Shown one piece after another: positions 1 to 40,171 of a DNA stretch of 64,000 bases (position 1 is the stretch's first letter; each line of letters starts with the position of its first letter). The notes beneath the pieces were generated by a model. That model worked only from the letters and a program-made list of their open reading frames with translations. It did no database searches and was not told where the DNA came from. Origin of the DNA: Eutreptiella sp. 'Long Island Sound 2002' (lineage: Eukaryota > Euglenozoa > Euglenophyceae > Eutreptiales > Eutreptiaceae); assembly GCA_964036045.1 (NCBI GenBank), contig OZ038382.1:7128353-7192352 (forward strand). The letters run 5' to 3'. The position numbers and the translations under genes are program-made.

Positions 1-1795
1 AGACGCCTGGTTGCCTAGGCTGGGTCATCGAGGCTCCCCTGGACGACTGCATGAGCATCCCCCCCCCTGCACAAGCACGCTGAAAGTCAGGAAAACGACA
101 GTCAGACGGGTCCCAAGCTTACACAAGCCCGTGCTTACGCATGACGCGCAGTACCAAAATGCTGACCGCCCTAGTGTTGGAGGGGCGTCTGAGGAGGACT
201 ACCACATGCATGATCCAGCGCCCCTTTCCCTCTACGATCGCAGCACAACCGCCTCACGTTACATTACCGAGGATCAAAACCGTGGTCAGAAAACACCAGG
301 AAAACGACGGGCAGAGGCTCCCGTGCTTGGACAAGGCAGTGCTTGCGCAAGGGGGGGTACTCGTGTTCGGCTTCGCATGAGGCGTGCAACTCCTGAAAAA
401 AAAAATATCGTTCAAAACCTTTTTGGTTGTTCTGCAGAAGGCTGCGAATATATGGCCAACACATCACTGCACACAAACACAAATGTAGCACAACGGTCAA
501 TAAGTGCACTCTGCAAATCGGCTACGGTCAAACGGGGATCTGGTGCTCTCAGATAGGGCCGTGCCTCGGAGTGACGGGCGGGTACTTCGCCAAATGTGGG
601 CTCATTGCCGTGCTCCCAGTCGCAGAGGGACCGGGTCGCTGGCCAAGGCACAGGGGGAGCGGGTGCCCGGGGCGCGCGTGGTGCGCAGGGGCACGACCAG
701 CGCCACAGATGGAGCTTGGGGTGAGAGGGACGGCCGATCGCGAATGTGTAGCACCCCCGCCCCCTCGAATAGCCCCCTCGCAATGCACAACGGTGCCCCG
801 GACCCCAGTGCCTGGCTACGCAGGGGGTGGGGGGCTGGGGGCTATTCAAAGGAACGTGTGTGGGGGGGGGGGGTTCAGCAAAATCGCGAATTTGCAGCAG
901 CAAAATCGCAGACCTGTGCGATGTGGCCCGTGACAGGTGCATGAAGTCTGCAGCCTTCTGGGATGCCACATTTCTGAAGACCAGATGAATAAATTGGCGC
1001 TTGGGGATTCCCAAGGGTGGCGAAATCGCCCCCTCCCCCGTACAACCCCATCATGAGGCAGCAGCTACGCGCTGCGCTCGATGGCTCATGGACATCAAAA
1101 AGCGTAGTGCCCCTGCACCACACTGCCGACACCCCTAAATTTTGCCAGGGGAAAATTTTGCCACCTTCGTTAAAGACAAATTTTTCGATGACATTATCCC
1201 TCTACAAAAACCCCCGCCCCCCGCCCCTGTACTGAGCACGAACAAGCTTGGCTTCCATGCCTCAGCCCTGGCATGACTCCCCCCTCTTTCTGACTGCCAC
1301 GAACCCCCCACATCCGGGTCAATGTACAGTGTTGCCTGCAAAAAAAAAATTAGACGGGGTCGCCAATGCGGAGAGAAAGGCGATGGTCGTGCAAGGGCCC
1401 AACTCTGTCATGACTACAAGGGAGGGTGTTGCTCTGTGGGTCACGCCTGGTGCAAAGCTGGGGCAACAGGTCAGGGATAAAGTTGCGTTTCTCTGTGGGC
1501 AGATGTGGTCACTTCAGGATGGGACTTTGACGGATTAGACATGCTGGTTTCCTACAACGCCATCCCCGTCCCTCTCTTCCATTGCACTCCTTTCATTCCC
1601 ATTCATGCTCCAAGAAGGGGGAGATGCGGCGCTCGACAGGCATTAGAGCCAGGGGACGGGGAGGGGGGGGCGGGTGGCCCCACCAGTAGTCACAGCCGAC
1701 AGGTGAAACACTCAGCAAAAGCAAGTGAGACACATGACATGAGGGGGCACCCTCCTTGACACAGAATGCCCGGAATCTGCTGTGGTTTGGTGTGC
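1..1795. other. Non-genic, homopolymer-rich
   Basis: No recognisable exon on either strand. It holds scattered C and G runs (for example near 61, 865 and 1205) and a short GC-rich stretch at 640-720. Frames are open but low-complexity. Confidence 0.6.
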
Positions 1796-3092
1796 GCTGG
1801 TGTGTGGTGTGGTGTGGTGTGGTATGGTGTGGTGTGGTGTGGTGTGGTGTGGTGTGGTGTGGTGTGGTGTGGTGTGGTGTGGTGTGGTGTGGTGTGGTGT
1901 GGTGTGGTGTGGTGTGGTGTGGTGTGGTGTGGTGTGGTGTGGTGTGGTGTGGTGTGGTGTGGTGTGGTGTGGTGTGGTGTGGTGTGGTGTGGTGTGGTGT
2001 GGTGTGCCGAAGGCGCTGTTACCAGAAGGCAATGGCCGGGATGTCTACCCACGGGTACAGGTAAACGGGCGGGGCTGTGTGTGTGGCGTGCGCGCTGTGT
2101 GTAAGTGTGTTGTTGCATAGCCGGACCAGTGCACTCCCGCACTTGGCCGGCACTGCTCTGCCGACGCCCGTGCGCAGTCACACAGGGTCTCATTGGTCCA
2201 GTGCACCCTGCGTGCTACTCCTGCAATGCACTGCCTCACTGCCTGGGGGCAGTGGGCAGTGGAACTCCTGCAATGCACTGCCCCACTGCCCTGGGGGCAG
2301 TGGGCAGTGGAACTCCTGGTGTGGTGTGGTGTGGTGTGGTGTGGTGTGGTGTGGTGTGGTGTGGTGTGGTGTGGTGTGGTGTGGTGTGGTGTGGTGTGGT
2401 ATGGTGTGGTGTGGTGTGGTGTGGTGTGGTGTGGTGTGGTGTGGTATGGTGTGGTGTGGTGTGCGCTGGTGTGTGGTGTGGTGTGGTGTGGTATGGTGTG
2501 GTGTGGTGTGGTGTGGTGTGGTGTGGTGTGGTGTGGTGTGGTGTGGTGTGGTGTGGTGTGGTGTGGTGTGGTGTGGTGTGGTGTGGTGTGGTGTGGTGTG
2601 GTGTGGTGTGGTGTGGTGTGCCGAAGGCGCTGTTACCAGAAGGCAATGGCCGGGATGTCTACCCACGGGTACAGGTAAACGGGCGGGGCTGTGTGTGTGG
2701 CGTGCGCGCTGTGTGTAAGTGTGTTGTTGCATAGCCGGACCAGTGCACTCCCGCACTTGGCCGGCACTGCTCTGCCGACGCCCGTGCGCAGTCACACAGG
2801 GTCTCATTGGTCCAGTGCACCCTGCGTGCTACTCCTGCAATGCACTGCCTCACTGCCTGGGGGCAGTGGGCAGTGGAACTCCTGCAATGCACTGCCCCAC
2901 TGCCCTGGGGGCAGTGGGCAGTGGAACTCCTGGTGTGGTGTGGTGTGGTGTGGTGTGGTGTGGTGTGGTGTGGTGTGGTGTGGTGTGGTGTGGTGTGGTG
3001 TGGTATGGTGTGGTGTGGTGTGGTGTGGTGTGGTGTGGTGTGGTGTGGTGTGGTGTGGTGTGGTGTGGTGTGGTGTGGTGTGGTGTGATGTG
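1796..3092. repeat. TGGTG arrays with a 614-bp tandem duplication
   Basis: Three blocks of a pentamer repeat (about 1796-2005, 2318-2619 and 2931-3091), with occasional TATGG variants. The segment at 2006-2325 is repeated, seemingly without change, at 2620-2939 (offset 614). A diverged third copy of its start lies at 3092. The G-rich strand is the plus strand. Confidence 0.97.
2250..2318. repeat. Short tandem within the duplicated unit
   Basis: A block with GGGGCAGTGGGCAGTGGAAC occurs twice in a row before the TGGTG array. The pair recurs 614 bases later. Confidence 0.85.
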
Positions 3093-5490
3093 CCGAAGGC
3101 GGTGTTACCAAAAGGCAATAGCCGGGATGGTCTTGCACTCAGGAAAATGCAAGCCGGGAGGGCTGTGTGTCTAAGCACGTGCTGTGTGGTGTGTTGCGCA
3201 CCTAGGACGGCCCCTGTGCCAGGGCCAATCTCAATTGAGGGCTGCCCCGGGCACGCCCTGCCACTACACTTGGTGGTGCAGCTGGCGTTCTCACACTGCC
3301 CACGCCATCATGCCCCCTGCACCCGCGCGGGCCTTGATGAGGCCATCTGGAGCTCTGGTGTGGGCCAGCCAAACCCTTTGCAACTCCAATAGTACTTGTC
3401 AAGTGAACATCGTGTGGTCGTGCGAGCCCCACATCCGCATGGACGGCGTCGCGATGGCTGCTGACCATTGTTCAAGTTCTGTGGGATCCCATAATTGGCC
3501 CTGCACTTGGGATGCCCGGGCCCCACAGAGGTGCTCAGCCACGTGTGGAGGCGCTGACGGGCCAGTCACTACTCATGGGACTGCACTGGGCACTCCCAGA
3601 GGTGTTGGGCCGTCTCGGGGCTTCCTGCACAAAGTAGACATCGTGTGCACATTGCGATGTTCAGAGCGCTCCGCCAGTACCGTCATGGTGGGGAGGTTGC
3701 GCATCCAATTCTGAGTCCATTGGTGGCAGGTGGTCTGCGGTGGGGGCAGATGTTGCTGGTGTTGAAGCCCCCTCGCCCCCCCCAAAGCGATGTAGGGCTG
3801 GAAGGGAGGTTAGGGCGCTGCCCGGAGAGAGGAAAGCTGGTCAGTGACTGGTAGACGCCGAGGGTCGCACGGGTAGAGGCGTAGGAGCCGTGCGAGCCAC
3901 GCTGCACTGTCTGAGCCGGTGCGCTTGTTCAGGACTATGGCACGTGGTTCTCGTCGCTTTGTTATGGTGGTCCCACGCTTTGGTCAGTGCAGCCGAACAA
4001 CACGGCGATGCGTACCCGGGCCACACAAAAGTTTTTGGGGACACACACTTGGGACACGCATAAAGAAATTGGGGTACACAAGATACACAGAACAGATTTG
4101 CGGGATCCGCACCAAAAGAAAGATTGTTCCAGAAGGCCACCAACACGAAACAGGGAGGTCCTAGATCCGAAACAGAGGTGACTCACTGCACGCAGTCAGT
4201 CACAAGGGCCGCAGAAGCGCCTTTTCACTGTTGGGGACCAGCCTTACGCCTAACCAGCTGCACTCGCCCTGCCCCTGCCATCGCCCGCCTCCCGGTGGCT
4301 GTCCTTTGGCTTGCGCCCCCTCCTTCACGTGCCGCTGCCTGGACCCGTCCCTGCGTTGCTGGGCTCTTTTGCCGGCGCAGCCCCATTCACGGGCAGAAGA
4401 GGCTGGAGAAACGGATGCTGCTCCAGCGGCACCTGCTTCGGCTTCTCTTGGTTGGGCAGGTCCTGCGGTCGCAGGAGCGTTGTGCCGACCTGAAACGAAC
4501 ATGCGGGGCTTGCGGGGTGCGGCACAACGTCGTGGTGGACCGCTGGGCCGGAGGAGGGCCTTGCGGGCGGTGGTGGGGGATCGGGGGTGGGGGTGTTCTA
4601 TGAAGGTTTTCTATTGCCGTGTAATTTGACGCGTGACCTGTACTGGGGCTTTGCGGGACCTGCTGCTTGGTCAATACCCTTTGTGGCTTTCGAGACAGGC
4701 CATTGCCTTGGATTTGGGCGGCGGCCACCCGCAGCCGACCGACTTTCCCACCCGCATCATGATAAGGATTTGCCTACGGGCAAAAATGAACTCCAATAAT
4801 CGCCCCGAAAATTGGAGACCGATGTCAGGTGCACAAAATGTTTTTTGCTGTTTGGCCGACCCACCCCCACCCCCCGGGGGTGCCACTAAGCAGTGGCCGG
4901 GAGGACAAGCACATTTTTGTTGGTGACAGTGGAATGTGTGTCCGGCTGCTCACAGCTGCAGCAAAGCTGCACCCCTCCCCCCCGCATCCCCTGTGCCGGT
5001 GCCCGTGGGCCTCGTGTGCAGTGATGCACTGGGCCGTGGGCAGGTGCTCTCCACTGATGTGGGGAGGCGTACCACAGTGCCTTCGAGGCGCGTGGGGAGT
5101 GCTCCGGGCCCGTGCCCAAGCGTCCGGGGGCGGCGGGGAGACTCGGTACTCCGGGCAGTGAGGGGCGTGGACCAGACTTCCCACTAGCGTCTGCCAAGCC
5201 AGCCACACCCAAGCGGAGCTGGGCCCTACTGAGCCATGCACTGGATGCAACAGGATCCTACTGAGTTCTGGTTGTGAGTGGGGCCGCAATCACTGGGGTG
5301 GCACACAGCACAGGGCTGATTCCTAACGAGACCCAGATTTCCTGCCGGACGCTAGTGGCGTCCGGCAGTGTCAGGCGTGGACGGACTGTGCACCAACGGT
5401 GGAGTTGGGTGTGGGCACGCCCCCCCCCCCTGCCCCCTCGTTGGGTGGAGTTGTGGTGTCGGCGACCGGGTTGTGCACAAGGGCACAGGC
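3093..5490. other. Downstream flank of XPD, no gene recognised
   Basis: Open frames exist but none matches a family I know. The stretch 4390-4560 (plus) reads like a possible exon with Cys pairs but cannot be placed. It is expected to hold the XPD 3' UTR next to 5490; no poly(A) signal could be assigned. Confidence 0.5.
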
Positions 5491-33944
<28,454 letters not shown>

Positions 33945-35700
33945 CAGATGACAAAACACTGTCCAACCAGAAGACATACGCAGGCCCTTTCTCAATCAAA
34001 CAGCGAACACTGCTGGCGTCCCTTGCATCCATCTGCAAGAGGTCAGAGACGCCTGTTGGAGGGCGGCACATGCGGCATCCGGCCAGGTAGATTGACAAAG
34101 CAATATCTTTCCGGATTCTGGTTGTTGCATTGAGACTGAATACATGTGATCACCCAGGCGAACGCTTGCTGCGCAGATCAGCCCTTGTGGCGGGTTGGGT
34201 AACATGCGTTTCGCTCACAACAGCAGTCGTCTTTAGACTGCACCCCATTTCTGTTTGTATCAATGTGAGTTCCCGCCCTTGAGAATGCTGCGATGTCCGA
34301 AGGGCTGTCACATACAAACGGTTCGTGTCATACTGGTATCCTGAAAAGCACGGCCTTGTCTGATGGGCCATCTCACACACAAGCAGGGTAAAACATTTTT
34401 TTCAAAAAAAAAATCCCACCCATCAGCGTGGGGTTCCCAGCAGCCAAGGTCCGACGCCAGAGATCGAGTGTCTGAGTGTGGGGTCAAAATGTGTTTTGTG
34501 TTCTTCACACATATTTGAATCCACAAAAATCTGAGCATTTTGAGTATAGACACATAGGGCAAAAAATTCTTCACCCCCCTCATGAGGCGGAAAAATTTGC
34601 TCTGGCGCCTTTGGCGCCAGTTTTTTCCACTTGCCCCAGCTTTGACTAAAATGGGTTGAAAGTTAAGTGGTAAGGTGGGGGGTCCAAGCCCATGAAGCAA
34701 CGGAAAAAGAGCTTACATACACCCCCGTGTCACAGGCATATGGTCATCGCCACGACTAGTCAATGCATTGTTTTGCCTTGTTGCACTGCAGCGCAAACCA
34801 GACCAGTGCCGAATGTTGCCTTGAGTTCACCACACCAAGTGGTATCGAATGTTTCTTGGGCTGTCTGGGTCAGCTCATCCGTTTAGTCATAAACCTTGCA
34901 CACTGGGGCTTGTCTCTACGCTTCCCCATCTCACTCCGCTTCCCCGTTCTATGTTCACCCTATCTCCCGCGGCTCTGACATCAACAGCATGTAGCAGTTC
35001 CTCAGACAGTCGGAGGGCCTGAGACAACACTCAGTCCCGGCAGCAGAGCCATCACTCCGCTCACATACTACTCACTCGCCAGGTTAACTGAGGCACCGGC
35101 AGAACCCCCCCAATCTACATACCCCATGGAACGGTTCGGTGGCGGATCGGGTTCAGCTCGAGGGAAGGGTAAACCCTAAATCAGGCCCGATCCCTGCACC
35201 CTGCGCCGCGCATCCATACACCCTACTCCAAAAACCTGCGCGCACACTTCCACCTGTGTACCCCTCCAAATCACTCACCTCCGTACTGGGCCAAGAGACT
35301 ACCCCATCAGAGTATCCACTTACCAGGCCTGCATATACCTCATGGGTCCTGCCCCGGAGCATAACCGGACGTAGCATTGGAGCCACTGGACCCCGAAGCA
35401 GTGTCTACCTCTTCTGAACTGTCCCCCCCTGGCACGTCAAGCCCAGAATCCGAGAGTGACACACTGTCGCTACCGTCACACCAGGAGACCGACGGCGAAT
35501 CCAACTCCGGTCCCAAAACCGGGCCCACCACAGGGGGGGGGGGGGGTCCCCCACTCACCACCACCCAAAGAGGGGCTATTACCGCAATTAGCTCTTACCG
35601 CAATTAGCTCCAACCGCACCTGCCACCACGGTCTTCATTGCTCTCAGTTCAGTGTTCCAGAATGTGTTCTCTCTGTCCTCTGCCCGAAAGTTCAAGTGAA
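33945..35700. other. Upstream flank of XPD
   Basis: Should contain the XPD promoter. No TATA box or other element could be assigned. Ser/Pro/Asp-rich frames are open on both strands at 35340-35610 but match nothing known to me. Confidence 0.5.
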
Positions 35701-35790
35701 AAATGTAAGTCGTGTACAAAAAAATCTTTAATCTTTTTGGCAGTAAATGCGTGTAATTTTTTTTGCGGTAGGTCGTGTAAATTATAACCA
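35700..35790 (+). repeat. TTTTGCGGTA-family repeat, left copy
   Basis: Contains AAATGCGTGTAA, a T-run, TGCGGTAGGTCGTGTAA. Same family as the array at 38355-38671. Confidence 0.88.
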
Positions 35791-35939
35791 AAATTGAAAA
35801 ATTGAAAGAAATGCAACCTTTGCAACACATGCGCAATATGTACAGCTACTGGTTCCGTACGCAACCCCATAGCGACCTTAACGATGGGACGCCGAGTCCA
35901 CAAAGCACATAGTACTTTGCGTGGCCACCAATTAGTTGG

Positions 35940-36360
35940 GACTCGGCCAATATAACATAGTTTCACATGGTGTCATTAGCACTAGACACAAAATCAGGCC
36001 CAAGAAAAGAGTCTTGACAGGGCCATGGCCAACATCCAGTGTGCCAGCACCAGGAACAAAATCAGGCTCAAGAAAAAGAGTCCTGACAGGGCCATGGCAA
36101 ACGCTAGTGCCACCATTATAGGCCACCAAGGCACTGGTGAGGGGCCAATATAACATAGTTTCACATGGTGTCACGGGCACGAGACACAAAATCAGGCTCA
36201 AGAAAAGAACCATGACACGGCCATGGCCAACATCCAGTGTGCCTGCACTGGAAACAAAATCAGGCTCAAGAAAAAGAGTCTTGACAGGGCCATGGCCAAC
36301 GCTAGTGCCACCATTATAGGCCACCAAGGCATTGGTATGGGGCAAATATAATAGCAATCT
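35940..36360. repeat. 200-bp tandem repeat, about 2.1 units
   Basis: Units begin GGCCAATATAACATAG at 35945 and 36145, with a partial third start near 36341. Each holds two subrepeats with ACAAAATCAGGCTCAAG and ACAGGGCCATGGCCAAC. On the minus strand it is fully open (35932-36441), giving a hydrophobic repetitive peptide. Coding is not supported. Confidence 0.92.
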
Positions 36361-36425
36361 TGTATGCTCCGCCATTGGTACACCAAACGGGCGGAAGAAA
36401 ATATAGCCCACAAAACATGCACCCG

Positions 36426-36716
36426 CTACAAGTAGTTGCAAAACGCACGCTTGTAGATCAAGTCCGTTTTTCTGTTGCTGGACTTGAGCTTTGCACCAGG
36501 ATTGGGGTTAAACTGACAAGCGGCGCGCAACTCTGCTACTAGCTGCTTGGATAGGTCATTGATGAAAAGCTGCTCACGCTCCAGCTGGCCAGATGCATCT
36601 GCTGGGTAGCCATCTGGCACCTTGCGCCACTCTCCACGGATGAGGACCTTGGGACGGGTGTCCTCCTCTATGGGAGTGGCCATGGAAGGTTGCGGCCTGG
36701 CCTCCGGGCTTTCCAC
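36426..36716 (-). CDS. Small ORF of unknown function beside the Ulp1 relic
   Basis: Ninety-six residues, charged, with KVLIRGEWRKVPDGYP and a predicted helix LSKQLVAELRAACQ. No family recognised. It lies just downstream of the protease relic on the same strand and may belong to the same mobile element. Real expression is unproven. Confidence 0.3.
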   Translation of the reverse strand: MESPEARPQPSMATPIEEDTRPKVLIRGEWRKVPDGYPADASGQLEREQLFINDLSKQLVAELRAACQFNPNPGAKLKSSNRKTDLIYKRAFCNYL

Positions 36717-36854
36717 GCTCTGCTCGGCGGAGGCCTCCTTGCCTTTGAGTGGGGTGGGGGTGGCCTGAACACTCTCCTCGATAGCCGAAAGTGCACCTTC
36801 ATGCTCGAGGGGGACTCAGGAGGGCCAGGAAGCTCGGTCACGCCCTCCACATAA

Positions 36855-37736
36855 TCACCGGGCGCTTGAACGACCCGCACAGCACGATCGGCACTGGAGG
36901 GGCACAGGTCCAAAAAGATGCCCAGCGCGCGCCCGGCGCGCTAACGTTCCCCCATTAACAATGGTGAGCACATAGTCCACAAAACCGGCACCCATTGGGA
37001 CGAGGGGCACATCGGAAAAAGTACCCCGGTGCTCCACCACCAGCTTCTCAATGTTCAAGCTTTGAAAACCACAACACCAACCGTCCGTTTGGAATTCTAA
37101 GGCGCGGTGCTTGGTGGTTAGCGAAAGCTTCTTCAAGGCCAACAAGAAAGGACAGATCAAATGAGTGGAGCTCAGGGGTTCCCAAACCCAAATAGTGAAA
37201 AGCTTCAACCAGACACGACAATCCAAGGCACACACAAACCAGTGCAACCCTTCCTTGTCATCGGAATTAACCACAAAAATGTGGCGGCGGCACCACCTCA
37301 GGTTGGCCAGTCTTGTGCCGGATTCAACTCTCTCCATGTACCTGGACAGTTTCTTGATATATAGAAGCGCTAGAGTCCACGCACGTGGTTCATCGATTTC
37401 CATGTGGCAAAGCTCTTGGTTCAACCAACACACGATATCCTTGTCTGTCAACCAATCTCCCACCCCCAAAGGGGTTGTTTCGCTCAGGATGGTGCTTTGA
37501 GTACGCCTTTTGGAAGTGGGAGGGTCAACAGGGGGTGCACTTGGCAGGGCCTTCTTTCCCTTCACCTTTGCAGCGGCACTTGGCAAGGCCTTCTTTCCCT
37601 TCACGTTCTTCTATGGCACAGGGGCCGTAGGGGGAGGCACAAAGAGGTCCACCTCCGAATGAGATGACTCGACCTCTTTTTTCTTCACCTCCTTACCTGG
37701 GGGAGAGGCCAACAAAGGATTAGAAAGGACGTCCAT
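36855..37736 (-). pseudogene. Ulp1-type (C48) cysteine protease with an in-frame stop
   Basis: The frame starts at ATG 37736 (an in-frame TGA lies just upstream) and runs 41 codons to a single TAG at 37611-37613, then continues open to 36855. After the stop come tandem VKGKKALPSA repeats and a domain with DWLTDKDIVCWLN, HWFVCALD (catalytic His, residue 165), WEPLSS where Asp is usual (Glu186), QTDGWCCGF (Gln216, Cys222) and an LVVEHRGTFSDVPLVPM tail. Ulp1/SENP proteases cleave SUMO-like tags; related domains are often carried by DNA transposons. Context here (flanking T-rich repeats, satellite) favours a transposon-borne copy. The stop could be decay, a sequencing error or a retained intron. 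Confidence 0.75.
36915..36955. repeat. GCCCGGCGCGC module, copy 1
   Basis: CGCGCGCCCGGCGCGCTAAC followed by GTTCCCCC, overlapping the C-terminal end of the protease frame. Related copies at 42975-43015 and 43550-43605. Confidence 0.9.
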
Positions 37737-38354
37737 GTGTGTTCATAGGGTATCATCCGTGCCCACGGAACTCATTGTGGCTGATTTCTTCGTGTATGCC
37801 TCGGTGCCATTCGCAGAGCATTGCTTGAAGGACACTGTTGCATACACGAAGGGGAAAAAAAATGCCTCCTCGGGGGCCCAGAAGAGGGCGGAAGTGCTAT
37901 GTCACCCCTGCATTCTCGAGGGTACCAAAACAAAGGGGGACAAAATCAGAAGTGGCTACCTCGTCCCTGCCTTCTCGAAAGCCGAAAAGAGGGTGGAAAT
38001 GCTAGGCGTGGATAGTGAGTCCCCAACCCCAACTCAAGGGGCCATGCAACAAAGCGTGGATTGTGAGTCCCTAACCCCAACTCGAGGGGCTGCGCAACAA
38101 AGCGTGGATTGTGAGTCCCTAACCTAACCTAACCGTAACAAAAACAAATCTGGGTCCTTAAGGACCGCCCTGCAAAGGGGAACAAAACTAGAAGTGGCTA
38201 ACCCTGCCTTCTAGGGGGCCCAGAAAAGGGCGGAAGTGCTATGTCACCCTTGCATTCTCGGGGGTCCCCAATGCCAAGCGCGGGGAAAAAATCAGAAGTG
38301 GCCCACAGGTGGGCACATTGCCCACAGGCATGCATTTTCAGTAAAATTGGTAAT
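37737..38354 (+). repeat. Dispersed ~90-bp unit E cluster and 46-bp tandem
   Basis: Repeated phrases GAAGTGGCTA, CCCTGCCTTCTCG, GAGGGCGGAAGTGCTATG and CCCTGCATTCTCG recur at 37861-38000 and 38190-38275. Between them a 46-48 bp unit (GCGTGGATTGTGAGTCCCTA) is repeated three times and ends in three CCTAA pentamers near 38112-38130. Confidence 0.88.
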
Positions 38355-38671
38355 TGCTTCTTTGCGGTAAGGTCGTGTAATTTTTTCATTTTTGCGGCAA
38401 ATGCGTGTAGGAAAAAATCGTCACATCGTGTAATTTTTTTTGCGGTAAGTCGTGTAATTTTTTTGCGGTAAATGCGTGTAACAAAAAAATTGTCACGTCG
38501 TGTAATTTTTTTTGCGGTAAATGTGTGTACCAAAAAAAATCGTCTAGTCGTGTAAGGTTTTTTTTTTGCGGCAATGCGTGTGATGGGCTTACACAACTCA
38601 CCGCAAAAAAAAATTACACGACCAGACAATTTTTTTGTCACACACATTTACCGCAAAAAAAAATTACACGG
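38355..38671. repeat. TTTTGCGGTA array with ~70-bp inverted arms
   Basis: Five to six plus-strand units of T-run, TGCGGTAAATGCGTGTAAC, A-run, GTCACGTCGTGTAA, followed by the same unit in reverse. Arms 38499-38571 and 38601-38670 are about 90 percent identical in inverted orientation with a ~30-base loop. Confidence 0.95.
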
Positions 38672-38689
38672 ATTACAACATACACAAAG

Positions 38690-40171
38690 TTGAATGGCTA
38701 GGGTTAGGGGCCAGGACCCTTCCTCCCTTTTCCACAGGTCCAAGTCAGCTGTTGCCTGTTGAGCCTGTGGAGATGCAAACACTCGGCTAGGCTCACGCCC
38801 TTTGCTAATCGGCTACACGGGCTGTACCTCTACCGGGTGAGGGGCATACATGTAGGTCAGGGGTCATCAGCCTTGTGCCGGCCCCATTCGGCCATGCTGC
38901 CCCCTGCTCGTGTTTCGTCCTTGGGCCTATGGGCCTAGTGGGTACAGGGGAGGGGGGGGGATGCCAGGGGAGCTGGGGGGGGGGGGGGCAAAGCACTGAC
39001 GGAGTATGCGTGGCTTCGGCACCGCAGGAGTAGCACCCACCAGGCACACCAGCATCTGGACCACCTCACCCATCCTCTCCAATCATCTATCACCTTCCCC
39101 AGCCCTCTCCCAGCCCCCCAGCCCTCCTTCAAAACCCCCTACATGGCCCGAGTAGGATTGCCAAGATTGGTGATATGCCAAGGTCCTTGCCAACAGAAAT
39201 AGGGGTGTGCGCCATCAAGGCCGAGGGAGTATGCCGCTTGGTGCCTCGGGGTGTACGTACGTGTTCGCCTCCACGCGGGGGGTGGGTGGGTTGGGTGCTC
39301 TTGGGGGGCCTCTAAAGGTCAGGTGTGGACCCGCCACTGTGCTCCAGCCGTGCCTGCCTTCACACGGCCTTCATTACCTTCTCAGTTCATTGCGTGTTCG
39401 GCTGGCCATTTGATGTTCCATGGGCTCCTTGTGCTTCTCCCGATCCTCCCTGACTTGGGCAAGAGACAAGAGACAAGGGGCCTTCTGGTTCAGGGCTTTA
39501 ACACTGGGTCACGCATTGGTTACGTTCCACGCTTGGTCGTGGCGTACATGCGGAGTTCCATGTTGGTTTGCTCTGATCTTGGGGTGTGCTCGCATATGCG
39601 GGCCTCGATCAGCCACACACCTTACGTGCTCCTGGGGGAGGGGGGGCACGCAGGTCAAAGAGCGCTCCACACATGCGCGTCCTGGTATGCATATGCAGCA
39701 ATGTTTGGCAGCTCCCACGGCTGATTCCATGCTACAGCTCTCTCCTGTTGGCTCGTTTGTTGTGGATTGGCCGTGTTTTGTCGGCCACAACAGTCTGAAC
39801 AGGAGTGTTCGTTGGACAACACATTCGTTGAACACGGCGGGGGGGGGGGGGGGTTGTTGACAGTTGGGGGTGGGGGTTCTCTATTTTTCCAAAGATGGGA
39901 CGTAGGCCGGCAAATTCGCACCAAAAATGTGACGAAACCCATACCAATACCCGAACCATCAGCGTGTCTGAAAACCCCCACAGTCGATGGCCCCTGATCA
40001 CCAGGTGGTCCCATAGTAGAGGTCCAGGCAAACCACTGCCTTGCACGTCTTTTCTTCCGCTATGAAGAACAGTCAGCCTGCACGCTCAGGTGCAGGTGCC
40101 CCTGACACATGGTACGCAGCGCCATCACCCGCCGAGCCGCCTGCCCGCGCCCATCACCCAACGGCACCGTC
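38690..40171. other. No gene recognised
   Basis: G runs at 38949-38990 and 39839-39853. Some open frames on both strands, none with a recognisable domain. Confidence 0.55.

Noticed and set aside
1690-3392. Long VVWCG and HHTTP repeat proteins
   Set aside because: Translation of the TGGTG pentamer on both strands; no codon bias or domain.
4124-4603. Possible plus-strand exon with CADLKRTCGACG
   Set aside because: No family match, no convincing partner exon, GC-rich chance frame likely.
38112-38130. Interstitial telomere from CCTAA repeats
   Set aside because: Only three pentamers at the end of a 46-bp tandem.
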